Shown here one piece after another: positions 32,574 through 40,708 of a stretch of DNA of 64,000 nucleotides. Made by a program: the position numbers and the translations under genes. The notes under the pieces are model-generated. The model was not told the DNA's origin. It worked only from the letters and a program-made list of their open reading frames with translations, and did no database searches. The number at the start of each line of letters is the position of its first letter. Position 1 is the stretch's first letter. Source of the stretch: Acidobacteriota bacterium. GTDB taxonomy: Bacteria; Acidobacteriota; Vicinamibacteria; Vicinamibacterales; CAVVIG01. Where the stretch lies: contig QHWB01000040.1 in NCBI GenBank assembly GCA_003222395.1, positions 590,854 to 654,853 on the forward strand. The letters run 5' to 3'.

Positions 32574-33674
32574 ATGCCGCAACTGGATCAGCTCACCGCC
32601 GCCCTCGACCGCGTCGCTGCGTTCGACCCCGGCCCGTTTCCCGTCGTCAGCCTCTACCTGAACCTCCAGCCCGATCAGCAGGGCCGCAACCGCTTCGACG
32701 CGTTCCTGCGGAAGGAACTGACCGAGCGCGTGCGGACGTACGCCGCGAGCGGGCCGGAGCGCGAAAGCCTCGACACGGATGCCGCGAAGATCGAGGCCTA
32801 CGTGCGCGACATTCCGGGCTCCGCCAACGGACTGGCGCTGTTCGCGTGCTCGGGCGCTGACTTCTTCGAAGCGTTCCCGCTCGATCCGCCGATCGATCGG
32901 CATCGCCTGTACATTTCCGATCAGGCGCACGTGTATCCGCTCGCGCGCGTCCTCGAGCAGTACGCGCCCTATCTCGTTGTGCTCGCCGACACGCACGTCG
33001 CCCGCATCTTCGTGTTCGCGCTCAACACCGTGCAGCGCGAAGAGCGCATCGAGGGCACCAAGACGCGGCGCCACAAGATGGGCGGATGGTCGCAGAAACG
33101 CTATCAGCGCCACATCGAGAACTTTCATGTGCAGCACGCGAAGGAAGTCGTCGATCACGTGGCGCGCATCGTCCGCGACGAGCGAATCGACCGGATCATC
33201 CTCTCGTGCGATGAGGTCATCCTGCCGGTCCTTCGCGAGCAGATGGCGAAGGACGTGGCCGAACGCGTCGTCGACGTGATGCACATCGAGATGCTGGCGC
33301 CGGAGCGCGAGGTACTCGACGCGACGATCGACGCGCTGCGCGAGAAGGACGCCGTCTCCGATCGAGAACGCGTGGAGCAGCTGATCGGCGCCTACCGCGG
33401 CAGCGGCCTCGCCGTGGTCGGCGTCGAGGCGACGTGCAAGGCGTTCGAGCTCGGTCAGGTCGACGAACTGGTCATCACCGCCCGGCCGGAGACAATTGGC
33501 GGCATGAAACACGGTGCGGGCGAGCAGCAGCCGGATCGATCGGCCGAAGAGCGGGCGGCCGACGAGCTGATCGCGCAGGCACGCAATACGTCCGCGAAGA
33601 TTCGAGTCATCGAAGACCCGTCGCTGCTCGCACCCGTCGGCGGCGTGGGCGCGTTTCTGAGGTTCAAGCTGTGA
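32574..33674 (+). CDS. Vms1/Ankzf1-like (baeRF) peptidyl-tRNA hydrolase family protein
   Basis: 366 aa with the eRF1-like fold of the bacterial archaeo-eRF1 (baeRF) family. PVVSLYLNLQPDQQGRNRFD opens the N-terminal domain, VVLADTHVARIFVF starts the central domain, and GGWSQKRYQRHIENF is the loop equivalent to the Vms1 GGQS motif, with Gln at the catalytic position. The C-terminal part (GLAVVGVEATCKAFELGQV, VDELVITARP) is the L7Ae/eRF1 domain 3 type. Family members are thought to release peptides from stalled or defective ribosomes. ATG 32574 is preferred; ATG 32550 is in frame. It is 4-nt coupled to a small basic protein. Confidence 0.88.
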   Translation: MPQLDQLTAALDRVAAFDPGPFPVVSLYLNLQPDQQGRNRFDAFLRKELTERVRTYAASGPERESLDTDAAKIEAYVRDIPGSANGLALFACSGADFFEAFPLDPPIDRHRLYISDQAHVYPLARVLEQYAPYLVVLADTHVARIFVFALNTVQREERIEGTKTRRHKMGGWSQKRYQRHIENFHVQHAKEVVDHVARIVRDERIDRIILSCDEVILPVLREQMAKDVAERVVDVMHIEMLAPEREVLDATIDALREKDAVSDRERVEQLIGAYRGSGLAVVGVEATCKAFELGQVDELVITARPETIGGMKHGAGEQQPDRSAEERAADELIAQARNTSAKIRVIEDPSLLAPVGGVGAFLRFKL

Positions 33675-33835
33675 GCAAACGGATCAACGTCAATCCCGAC
33701 CACTACAAAGTCGCCGGACGCGAGCGCCCGGGCGACCTCGTCGCGGGCCGCGCGCCGAAGGCGCATGCGCGGGAAGACGAGAAAGAACGCGAGCGGTGGG
33801 AGCGGAAACAGAAGAAGGCGCGGCGAAAGAGGTAG
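33671..33835 (+). CDS. Small basic protein (54 aa), unknown function
   Basis: Starts at GTG 33671, overlapping the baeRF stop (GTGA), so expression is coupled. SKRINVNPDHYKVAGRERPG is a well-formed N-terminus, and the second half is a highly charged helix (DEKERERWERKQKKARRKR). The charge suggests RNA or ribosome binding, which would fit the baeRF partner, but this is inference only. It is followed directly by a perfect palindrome that overlaps its stop codon. Confidence 0.7.
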   Translation: MSKRINVNPDHYKVAGRERPGDLVAGRAPKAHAREDEKERERWERKQKKARRKR

Positions 33836-33864
33836 GGGCGGACCCATGGGTCCGCCCCCGTACC
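33831..33864. terminator. Perfect GC palindrome (family C), likely bidirectional terminator
   Basis: GGGGCGGACCC-AT-GGGTCCGCCCC (33835-33858) is a perfect 24-bp palindrome with GGTA/TACC outer arms (33831, 33864). It separates the convergent 54-aa gene and DUF4142 gene. Fragments of the same sequence occur inside the amidohydrolase gene at 7930-8017. Confidence 0.65.
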
Positions 33865-33866
33865 TG

Positions 33867-34439
33867 CTATTTCTTGGGCTGTTTCGCCGGCTTGGTCGCC
33901 GTCCCCGAGGTACCGACCGCCTTGTTGGTGTCCTCCGCGAGCTTCAGGTGCTCTTCGATCGTCGGGAGCGTCTTCGATGCAAACGCCTTGATGTCGGGAT
34001 CCTTCCCGATCTGCGATTCGTGACGGAACTCGTTGGCGACCTTCCGATGGTCGGTCAGCATCGCCTGCATGTACGCATGATCGAACTGCGCGCCTGAAAG
34101 CTTCGAGAGACGATCGCGGAGCGCTTTGTCGTGCGGATCGATATCGGTGGGCAGCGTGATGTTCTTGTTCTGCGCGAGCGTTTTCAGCTCGTCGTTGGCC
34201 TTGTTGTGATCGGTCACCATCCGCTGAGCGAAGCTCTTGACCTGGTCGCTCGTCCCTTTTTCCTGCGCGAGCTTGCCGAGCTCGACTTCGGCCATTCCGC
34301 CCGCCGCGGTCTTGGTGACGAACGTCTGATCGGTCATCTGTTTTGCGCCCGCGTTCTTTTGGGCCTTCTGCCCTTTCGCGAACGCCGGCACGGCGGCGAG
34401 CGCGATGGCTACGGTCGCCGTAAGCACGACATTTCTCAT
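33867..34439 (-). CDS. DUF4142 periplasmic protein
   Basis: 190 aa from ATG 34439, preceded by AAAGGAGG. Signal peptide about 1-22 (ends VPAFA). The DUF4142 ferritin-like four-helix domain is clear: FVTKTAAGGMAEVELGKLA, VKSFAQRMVTDHNKANDELK, AYMQAMLTDHRKVANEFRHE and PTIEEHLKLAEDTN. Members are widespread envelope proteins of unknown role with conserved His residues on the helices. The tail is Lys/Pro-rich. It is monocistronic by spacing from the rhomboid gene. Confidence 0.93.
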   Translation of the reverse strand: MRNVVLTATVAIALAAVPAFAKGQKAQKNAGAKQMTDQTFVTKTAAGGMAEVELGKLAQEKGTSDQVKSFAQRMVTDHNKANDELKTLAQNKNITLPTDIDPHDKALRDRLSKLSGAQFDHAYMQAMLTDHRKVANEFRHESQIGKDPDIKAFASKTLPTIEEHLKLAEDTNKAVGTSGTATKPAKQPKK

Positions 34440-34504
34440 AATGAGCCTCCTTTTGCATGGAGACTCATCGCAAGGCCGGTGCCATGCGAAATCGGCAATC
34501 TGAA

Positions 34505-35377
34505 CTAGACGATGCCCAAGCCGTGAACGACGGAGAACAGGATTGCGAGCAGCGTTGCAAAGAGACACGCGACAGCGGCGAGCATGTGATCGCCCCGCTC
34601 CCGCGTCAACGGATTGAAGAAGGCTGAGGTGATGTAGCCACCTGCGAAGCCGCCGGCGTGCGCGTAGTTGTCGACTCCGGGCATGATCAGGCCGAAGATG
34701 AACAAGATGACCGCATAGCGCATCGCCTGCCCGTGGATGAAGCTGCTACCGCTTGTCCGCCCGTAATGCACCAGGGCACCGAGCAGCCCGAAGATCGACG
34801 CCGAAGCACCCATCGTGAACGCTGCCCCATGCAGCAGCGGGATCGGCAGCCCGCCGAGGAAATATCCAGTGGCAGAGCTCAGCAGAAATCCACAAACGCC
34901 GGCGACCGTGTAAATGATGACAGTCCGTGACGCGCCGATGACATCGGCGGTCGCCGGCGCGAGATCGCGCACCCACATCATGTTGAACAGGATGTGCAGC
35001 AGGCTGCCGTGCAGCCACGTCGCGCTCAACAGCGTCCACCACCATCCGTCTTCGAAAACAGGCACCGCACCACTCATGCCGAAGAGCCGCAGCGCGTATT
35101 GGTTCGGAGCAAGAAACGAGAAGCCGCCGCCGCCGACGATGTCGACCCTCCCGGTCGTCAAGAGCGTCAACAACAGCGTCAACGCGTAGAGCGTCGTCGA
35201 GGCGCCGATGACCAGCGGCACGAAGCCGAGATCGTTCCCGAGCTGCCGCAGCATCGGCGCGAATCCCCACAGTCCGGGATTCGATCGACCGCACGTATAA
35301 CATTTGTCGTCGCGGACGCCGACGAGCGATCCGCACGACGGACACACCACTGAGCCGGTTGTTCGACGCTTGAGCAC
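34505..35377 (-). CDS. Rhomboid intramembrane serine protease with N-terminal zinc ribbon
   Basis: 290 aa. Residues 12-29 hold a CPSC...CYTC zinc ribbon (Cys12, 15, 26, 29). The rhomboid core has the L1 loop WWWTLLSATWLHGSLLHILF with the FNMMW helix, catalytic Ser192 in MGASASIFG and catalytic His240 in NYAHAGGFAGG, inside six to seven helices. It cleaves membrane proteins within the bilayer. The sequence around the Ser is GASA rather than GxSG, still within family variation. ATG 35377 is used. It reads toward the DUF4142 gene. Confidence 0.93.
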   Translation of the reverse strand: MLKRRTTGSVVCPSCGSLVGVRDDKCYTCGRSNPGLWGFAPMLRQLGNDLGFVPLVIGASTTLYALTLLLTLLTTGRVDIVGGGGFSFLAPNQYALRLFGMSGAVPVFEDGWWWTLLSATWLHGSLLHILFNMMWVRDLAPATADVIGASRTVIIYTVAGVCGFLLSSATGYFLGGLPIPLLHGAAFTMGASASIFGLLGALVHYGRTSGSSFIHGQAMRYAVILFIFGLIMPGVDNYAHAGGFAGGYITSAFFNPLTRERGDHMLAAVACLFATLLAILFSVVHGLGIV

Positions 35378-35396
35378 TCTTCATCATATCTTCAAC

Positions 35397-35645
35397 GCAT
35401 GGGGCCCAACTTCGTCCTAATGCGGCGGCGCCCCACCTCCGCCGCTGTCGCTCGGCGCATTCACGCCTCGCAACGGCTCAAGGCTGTCGCGCGCAGACGC
35501 GCTCGCGGCGTAAACCGCTCGCGCGTATCCAGAACAGAACGTCACCGCGCATGGGGCCCAACTTCGTCCTAATGCGGCGGGGCCCAGCCCCGCCGCTGTT
35601 GCTCGGCGCATTCACGCCTCGCAACGGCTCGAGGCTCTCGCGGCG
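35397..35645. repeat. Two long direct repeats with a family B core between
   Basis: GCATGGGGCCCAACTTCGTC begins at 35397 and again at 35549 (152-bp period); both copies go on through GCTCGGCGCATTCACGCCTC. Between them lies a family B core (35501-35546, GCTCGCGGCGTAAACCGCTC then ATCCAGAACAGAACGTCACC). It fills the 270-bp gap between the rhomboid gene and the next membrane-protein gene. Confidence 0.88.
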
Positions 35646-35649
35646 CAAC

Positions 35650-36129
35650 CTACAGGCGCGCCGTCCACCCGACGATGGCGCCGTAGACGATGTGCGCGGC
35701 GAGCGTGATGAGGAATGTATTGCGACCGTAGTTCAGCATGAGAAACCCTGGCGGCTCGACGAGCGCGACTTCGTTCGCTGCCGTGTCGGGCGTGGCGATG
35801 CGCGGGTGAACGACGGGGAGGATCGCGTTGAGGAGCACGGTCGCGGTGAACACCGCTTGCACCGCGCCGAGCAGCGCGCCAAGCCACCACGAGCTGTAGC
35901 CGACGGCGTGGAAGAACACGCCGTAGAGCAGCGCGAACACCATCCCGATCACGAAATGAAACACGTAGCCGATCGCCTTCGCTCTGCGGCGGTTGTCGCT
36001 GACCGTCGTGCCGAGCAGCAGCGCGATGTCCATGCGCGTCAATCCCATCTCGTTCGCCGCGCGCACCATGGTCGTGAGTACCATGGTGCCGATGAAGCCG
36101 CCGGCGAGATGAGACCAAAGGGTGCTCAC
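35650..36129 (-). CDS. Integral membrane protein of unknown function
   Basis: 159 aa from GTG 36129, which overlaps the GH15 stop (GTGA); an in-frame ATG at 36150 would overlap by 25 nt. Four hydrophobic segments are seen: LAGGFIGTMVLTTMVRAANE, FHFVIGMVFALLYGVFFHAV, WWLGALLGAVQAVFTATVLL and FLITLAAHIVYGAIVGW. No catalytic motif and no certain family. It is translationally coupled to the GH15 enzyme, so it may act with it, for example in sugar-related envelope work, but that is a guess. Confidence 0.75.
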   Translation of the reverse strand: MSTLWSHLAGGFIGTMVLTTMVRAANEMGLTRMDIALLLGTTVSDNRRRAKAIGYVFHFVIGMVFALLYGVFFHAVGYSSWWLGALLGAVQAVFTATVLLNAILPVVHPRIATPDTAANEVALVEPPGFLMLNYGRNTFLITLAAHIVYGAIVGWTARL

Positions 36130-37910
36130 GATCGGTTCCGGATCGCGCACGCCGCGTCGACGAGCGCGAGGTGGACGAGCGCCTGCGGATGGTTGCCGAG
36201 GAACGCGCCGCTGTTCGGATCGACCTCCTCGGCGTACAGGCCCACGTCGTTCGCACGCGCGACGAGACGATCCATCAGCGACGTCGCTTCATCGACGCGC
36301 CCGGCGCGAGCGAGCGCGCTGACCAGCCAGAACGAGCAGTTCAGAAAGCATCCCTCACCGCCCGGCACCCCGTCGTCGGCGCGATAGCGATACACGAAGT
36401 CGCCGTGCCGCAGCGATCGAGTCACGGCGTCGATCGTGCCGGCGATACGTCCGCCGCGCGGATCGCCGTACCCGACGATTGGCAGCATGAGCAGGCTCGC
36501 GTCGACGTCTGAACTCCCGGCGATTCTCGAGTAGCTGCCGAGCGCGTCGGACCAGCAGCGGCCCTCGACGAACGCGCGAATCGCGTCGGCTTCACGCCGC
36601 CACCGATCGCGGTGGCGCGCCGGCAGCTCGCCGCGATCGGCGAGGCGGCCTGCGCGATCCAGCGCGAGCCAGCACATCACCTTCGAGTGCGTGAAATGAA
36701 ACGGACCGTTGCGCACTTCCCAGATGCCCGAATCCGGGCCCTGCCAAATCGTACACACGTAATCGGCGATGCGCGCGAGGACGCGGCCCGTATCGCGATC
36801 GATGACGTGTTTCCCTTCGCTGTACAGCCACGCCGTTTCGAAGAGCGCGCCGTAGATGTCGAGCTGCCGCTGCTCGAGGGCGCCGTTGCCGACCCGGACC
36901 GGGCGCGAGCCGCGATAGCCGGCGAGCGGCAGGTCGTGCTCGGTCGTCCCGATGCCGCCGTCCAGACGATACAGGACGTGGAGCTCCGGCTCGGTGATCG
37001 CCGTCGCCTGCATGAACCACCAGAACAGCGATCGCGTTTCGTCGTAGCAGTTCAACTCGAGCAGCGCGTCGATGAGGAAGCTCGAATCGCGAATCCAACA
37101 GAAGCGGTAGTCCCAATTGCGCTCGCCGCCGATTTCCTCCGGCAGCGAGGTCGTCGGCGCCGCCACGGATGCGCCCGACGGCGCGAAGATGAGCGCCTTG
37201 AGCACGAGGGCGCTGCGCGTCACCGGATCGCGCCAGGGACCGTCGTAGCCGCGTCCGGCGACCCACGACTGCCAGAACGAGATCGTGTACGCGAGCCGTG
37301 CCTCCAGCGCCTGACGCGTCGGAAACACGAGCGGTTCGGCATACGCCGTCGAGAGCGCGAGCAGCGCACGCGCGCCGCTCTCCAGTTCGAAGTCGGCGCC
37401 CACCGCGTCGTCGTGTTGGGAGGCGGCGCCGGCATTCCAGCTCGAGATCGCCATCGCAACTGCGCCGGACGTCGCGACCGGTCGGCCGTTGCGCGTGTCC
37501 CACCGCGGCGACGCCGCGGCGTAGTCGAACCGCGGCGCGAAATGCCAGCGCATCGGCACCGCGCCGGAGAGCCCTTCGAGCGACCGCACGATCTCGCGCA
37601 TCGGCTCGAGGCGTCCGTCCGGCAGCGTCAGCGCGTCGATCACCCGCACCGATCCGCGCGCGGTCGTAAAGGTGGTTTCGAGCACGTTCGTGTTCGGCAC
37701 GTATCGGCGAGAGCTGTCGAATGGAATCGACGGTTGAACGACGAACGCGCCGCCGCGCGAGGCGTCGAGGATCGCCGCGAACACGCTCGGCGAGTCCATG
37801 TTCGGGAGGCACAGCCAATCGATGGCGCCGTCGCGCGCCACGAGCGCGGCGGTCCGGCCGTCGCCAATCAGCGCGTAGTCTTCGATCGGAGCGTAACCGT
37901 CGACGCGCAT
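36126..37910 (-). CDS. Glycoside hydrolase family 15 (glucoamylase/trehalase-like)
   Basis: 594 aa from ATG 37910 (MRVDGYAPIEDYALIGDGRT, the usual GH15 opening), without a signal peptide. An N-terminal beta-sandwich (about 1-230) precedes the (alpha/alpha)6 barrel. Key segments are IGGERNWDYRFCWIRDSSF (substrate-binding Trp-Asp and Arg), DGGIGTTEHDLP, and YAEEVDPNSGAFLGNHPQAL with the putative catalytic base Glu. Enzymes with this architecture include trehalases and glucan 1,4-alpha-glucosidases. It is coupled to a small membrane protein. Upstream codons beyond 37910 overlap the divergent permease gene. Confidence 0.93.
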   Translation of the reverse strand: MRVDGYAPIEDYALIGDGRTAALVARDGAIDWLCLPNMDSPSVFAAILDASRGGAFVVQPSIPFDSSRRYVPNTNVLETTFTTARGSVRVIDALTLPDGRLEPMREIVRSLEGLSGAVPMRWHFAPRFDYAAASPRWDTRNGRPVATSGAVAMAISSWNAGAASQHDDAVGADFELESGARALLALSTAYAEPLVFPTRQALEARLAYTISFWQSWVAGRGYDGPWRDPVTRSALVLKALIFAPSGASVAAPTTSLPEEIGGERNWDYRFCWIRDSSFLIDALLELNCYDETRSLFWWFMQATAITEPELHVLYRLDGGIGTTEHDLPLAGYRGSRPVRVGNGALEQRQLDIYGALFETAWLYSEGKHVIDRDTGRVLARIADYVCTIWQGPDSGIWEVRNGPFHFTHSKVMCWLALDRAGRLADRGELPARHRDRWRREADAIRAFVEGRCWSDALGSYSRIAGSSDVDASLLMLPIVGYGDPRGGRIAGTIDAVTRSLRHGDFVYRYRADDGVPGGEGCFLNCSFWLVSALARAGRVDEATSLMDRLVARANDVGLYAEEVDPNSGAFLGNHPQALVHLALVDAACAIRNRS

Positions 37911-37953
37911 GAGCCGGCGAGAACCAATGCAGTGGGCATGCCATAATCCGGCG

Positions 37954-38775
37954 ATGCTGACGTTCGTCGCTGCCCTGGCGTGCGCGATCGCGCTCGATGC
38001 CGCGCCCGACGTCCTCGTCTCGCGGCAGCTGGCCGCGCGGGCGCACCTGACCGTCGGCGACACGGTGACGCTCGCCGCCGACGCCAACGGCGCGCGCGCC
38101 CGCACGTTCCGCGTCGCCGGAGTCTACGAGCCGACGCCCGATCCGATGCGGTTCACCGCCGAACGGATCGAGGGGCGCCTGCATCTGCCGGATCTCATCG
38201 CGTTGACCGCCGATCCTCACGATCCGGCGTCGGCCGAGTCAGTGAACACGATCAACATGACGCTCGCGCCCGGAATCGATACGCGCCGCTTCATCGCCGA
38301 CCTCGCGTCGCAGGCGCCGGGGGTCACCGGCTGGCCGACCGCCCGATCGCGAGACGACGATCCGTTCGTCGTCCTCGATCGGTTCCACCTCGCGATTTCC
38401 GTCGTGACCGTCGTCGGATCGACCGCGTTCCTTCTCGCGCTGATGGTCATTCGCGCCGAAGAGCGCCGCGACACGATCGCGATCCTGCGCATGGTCGGCA
38501 TCTCGCGTCGATCGCTTCTGACCTCGGTCGCCGTCGAAGGGCTCGTCACCGCGATCGCCGGCGCGATTTTCGGCGTCGCGCTCGCCTTCACGACCGAAGG
38601 GCTCGTCAACCGCATCTTCCAGACGCGCTACGATACGGCGCTCGTCTTCGTCCGCGTCACGCCGGCGCTCGCATGGCGGGCCGTCGCTGTCGCGGCGCCG
38701 CTCGGCATCGCGGCGGGGCTGGCGGCGTCCTGGACGCTGCTGCGCCGCAACATCCTGTCGCTCTTTCGCCGATGA
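37954..38775 (+). CDS. FtsX-like ABC permease, AttF/AttG type (short)
   Basis: 273 aa from ATG 37954. After a short hydrophobic N-terminus the periplasmic part (LVSRQLAARAHLTVGDTVTL, RVAGVYEPTPDPMRFTAERI) leads to FtsX helices: VVGSTAFLLALMVIRAEERR, DTIAILRMVGISRRSLLTSV and a final pair. Related permeases usually have a longer N-terminal periplasmic segment, so this one may be 5'-truncated or have an undetected upstream start. It is the first of four overlapping genes (permease, permease, ATPase, lipocalin), the AttEFGH arrangement. Confidence 0.85.
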   Translation: MLTFVAALACAIALDAAPDVLVSRQLAARAHLTVGDTVTLAADANGARARTFRVAGVYEPTPDPMRFTAERIEGRLHLPDLIALTADPHDPASAESVNTINMTLAPGIDTRRFIADLASQAPGVTGWPTARSRDDDPFVVLDRFHLAISVVTVVGSTAFLLALMVIRAEERRDTIAILRMVGISRRSLLTSVAVEGLVTAIAGAIFGVALAFTTEGLVNRIFQTRYDTALVFVRVTPALAWRAVAVAAPLGIAAGLAASWTLLRRNILSLFRR

Positions 38776-40031
38776 CGTCGCTCGGGCTCGCGTGGCGAAC
38801 GGCAAGGCGCTACCGCGCGCGGACACTGCTCGCTGTCGCGGGCGTCGCCATCATTGGCGCGCTCCTCTTCGACATGCTGCTCCTGTCGAGAGGGTTGCTG
38901 GCGTCGTTCGCCGATCTCCTCGACAGCGAAGGATTCGACGTTCGCGTCATCGCCAGCGAAGGGCTGCCCGCGATGCGCGTGCCGATTCCAGGATCGGCCG
39001 ACCTGGCGGATCGTATCCGCGGGATGCCATCGGTGCGTGACGTCGCGCTGATCCGGATGGAACGCGCGCGCGTCCGCCGCGGAGCGGACCGACCTCGCGT
39101 CGTGACCCTCGTCGGCCGCACGCAGTCGGGCGTCGGGCCGTGGACCGTCGTGCGAGGCGCGAGCCTGTCCTACGGGCCCGTCGGTAGCGCACGCGCGTCA
39201 GGCGAGCGTGATAGTGCGAGCCTTCCAAGCGAACGCGGGGACTGCCCCGTCGTCATCGGCCGCAACCTTGCGACCGCCTTTGCGCTCGAACCCGGATCGT
39301 CGCTCGACGTCACGGCTACACCGGCCGGCATCGCGTCGGCGCTGCCTTCGGTCGCGTGCCGCGTCGTGGGTCTGGTCGACTTCGGCTTCGCCGGCGTCGA
39401 CGAATACGCCGTGGCGACGACGATGGACGCGTTCGAGGCGATCGTCGCGGAACCGAGTCACGGCGAGGCCGACTTGATCCTCGTGGCGTCGCGCGCCGAG
39501 TCGGGCGGCGGCGCGGCCGCCGCACGCGCGATCGCCGGGCTTCGTCCGGATCTTCGCGTGTACTCGAACGAAGACGTCGTCGCGCAGTTCAATCGCAACG
39601 GCTTTGCGTACTTCAGACAGATCTCGTTCGTGCTCTCGTCGCTGACGATGTCGTTCGCGTTTCTCCTGGTGGCGACGCTGCTGACCGTCTCGATCAACCA
39701 GCGGCTCGGCGAGATTGCGGCGCTGCGCGCGCTCGGGATCGGCCGGCGGCGCATCGCGGCCATGCTCCTGTGGGAGTCTGCGCTGCTCGTCGGCGCCGGC
39801 GCGCTGCTCGCCCTTCCGCTCGGCGGCGTGCTGGCGCTGCTGCTCGATCACATCCTGCGGCAGATGCCGGGTCTGCCCGAGCGGCTGCACTTCTTCGTCT
39901 TCGAGCCGCGGGCGCTCGTCATTCACGTCGTCCTGTTCGTCATCACTGCCGCCGCCGCCGCGGCGTATCCCGTCTGGCTGACATCGCGGCTGCCGATTGC
40001 CGCCACGCTGCGCCGCGAGGTCGTCGGCTGA
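38772..40031 (+). CDS. FtsX-like ABC permease, AttF/AttG type
   Basis: 419 aa. ATG 38772 overlaps the previous stop. The N-terminal helix (ARTLLAVAGVAIIGALLFDM) is followed by a large periplasmic domain and three C-terminal FtsX helices (FAFLLVATLLTVSINQRLGE, IAALRALGIGRRRIAAML, VIHVVLFVITAAAAAAYPVW). It forms the membrane part of a LolCDE/MacB-like transporter with its neighbours. Residues about 137-155 (VGSARASGERDSASLPSERG) match a degenerate family A repeat translated in frame. It ends 1 nt into the ATPase start. Confidence 0.9.
   Translation: MTSLGLAWRTARRYRARTLLAVAGVAIIGALLFDMLLLSRGLLASFADLLDSEGFDVRVIASEGLPAMRVPIPGSADLADRIRGMPSVRDVALIRMERARVRRGADRPRVVTLVGRTQSGVGPWTVVRGASLSYGPVGSARASGERDSASLPSERGDCPVVIGRNLATAFALEPGSSLDVTATPAGIASALPSVACRVVGLVDFGFAGVDEYAVATTMDAFEAIVAEPSHGEADLILVASRAESGGGAAAARAIAGLRPDLRVYSNEDVVAQFNRNGFAYFRQISFVLSSLTMSFAFLLVATLLTVSINQRLGEIAALRALGIGRRRIAAMLLWESALLVGAGALLALPLGGVLALLLDHILRQMPGLPERLHFFVFEPRALVIHVVLFVITAAAAAAYPVWLTSRLPIAATLRREVVG
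39184..39237. repeat. Degenerate family A repeat inside a permease gene
   Basis: Two direct, diverged copies of the family A arm lie head to tail (GTAGCGCACGCGCGTCAGGC and ATAGTGCGAGCCTTCCAAGC); the second matches the consensus arm at about 18 of 25 positions. Both are in frame and coding. Confidence 0.45.
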
Positions 40032-40708
40032 TGCCGGCGTCGTTGGTCGTCGAGGCGCGTGGCGTGAGCCGTGTGTTCCCGATGTCGGCCGGTCCAGTGA
40101 CAGCGCTGCGCGACGTGACGCTTCACGTCGCCGCCGGCGAGTACGTCGCCATCGCCGGACCGTCGGGCTGCGGCAAGTCGACGCTGCTGCACCTGGTCGG
40201 CTGCGTCGACACGCCCTCGTCGGGATCGATCCTCTTCGAGCACCGCGATGTCGCGGCGCTGTCGGAGGCGGCGCGCAGCCGCATCCGGCTGACGCGCATC
40301 GGCTTCGTCTTTCAGCGATTCTTCCTGCTGCCGATGTTGACGGCAGCGGAGAATATCGAGCTGCCGCAGGCCGAAGCCGGCGTCGCCCCTGCGGCGCGCC
40401 GCGCGCGGACGCGCGCGCTGCTCGAGTACGTGGAGCTGGTCGATCGCGCGGATCATCTGCCGTCGCAGCTCTCGGGCGGCGAGATGCAGCGCATCGCCAT
40501 CGCGCGGGCGCTGGCGAACAATCCTGTGCTGCTCGTCGCCGACGAGCCGACGGGCGAGCTCGACGAGACCACCGGCGAGCACATCGCCGACCTCTTCGAC
40601 CGCGTCCACGCCGACGGCACCGCCATCCTCGTCGTGACGCACAACCCGACGTTGGCGATTCGAGCGTCGCGACGGCTCGCCATGAAGAGCGGGAGCCTGG
40701 TCGCATGA
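40031..40708 (+). CDS. ABC transporter ATPase (LolD/MacB/AttE type)
   Basis: 225 aa. Walker A is GPSGCGKST (about residues 43-51), Q-loop FVFQRFFLLPMLTAAENI, signature SQLSGGEMQRIAIARAL, Walker B VLLVADEPTGELDETTG, and H-loop VVTHNPT. The EPTGxLD and NxELP region is typical of the LolD/MacB subfamily that powers FtsX-type permeases. ATG 40031 overlaps the upstream stop and the gene overlaps the next start (ATGA). It energises the two permeases encoded just upstream. Confidence 0.95.
   Translation: MPASLVVEARGVSRVFPMSAGPVTALRDVTLHVAAGEYVAIAGPSGCGKSTLLHLVGCVDTPSSGSILFEHRDVAALSEAARSRIRLTRIGFVFQRFFLLPMLTAAENIELPQAEAGVAPAARRARTRALLEYVELVDRADHLPSQLSGGEMQRIAIARALANNPVLLVADEPTGELDETTGEHIADLFDRVHADGTAILVVTHNPTLAIRASRRLAMKSGSLVA

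Noticed and set aside
32574..33674. Phage-related 'host attachment' protein
   Set aside because: The GGWSQKRYQR loop and eRF1-like layout fit the baeRF/Vms1 family; there are no phage genes nearby.
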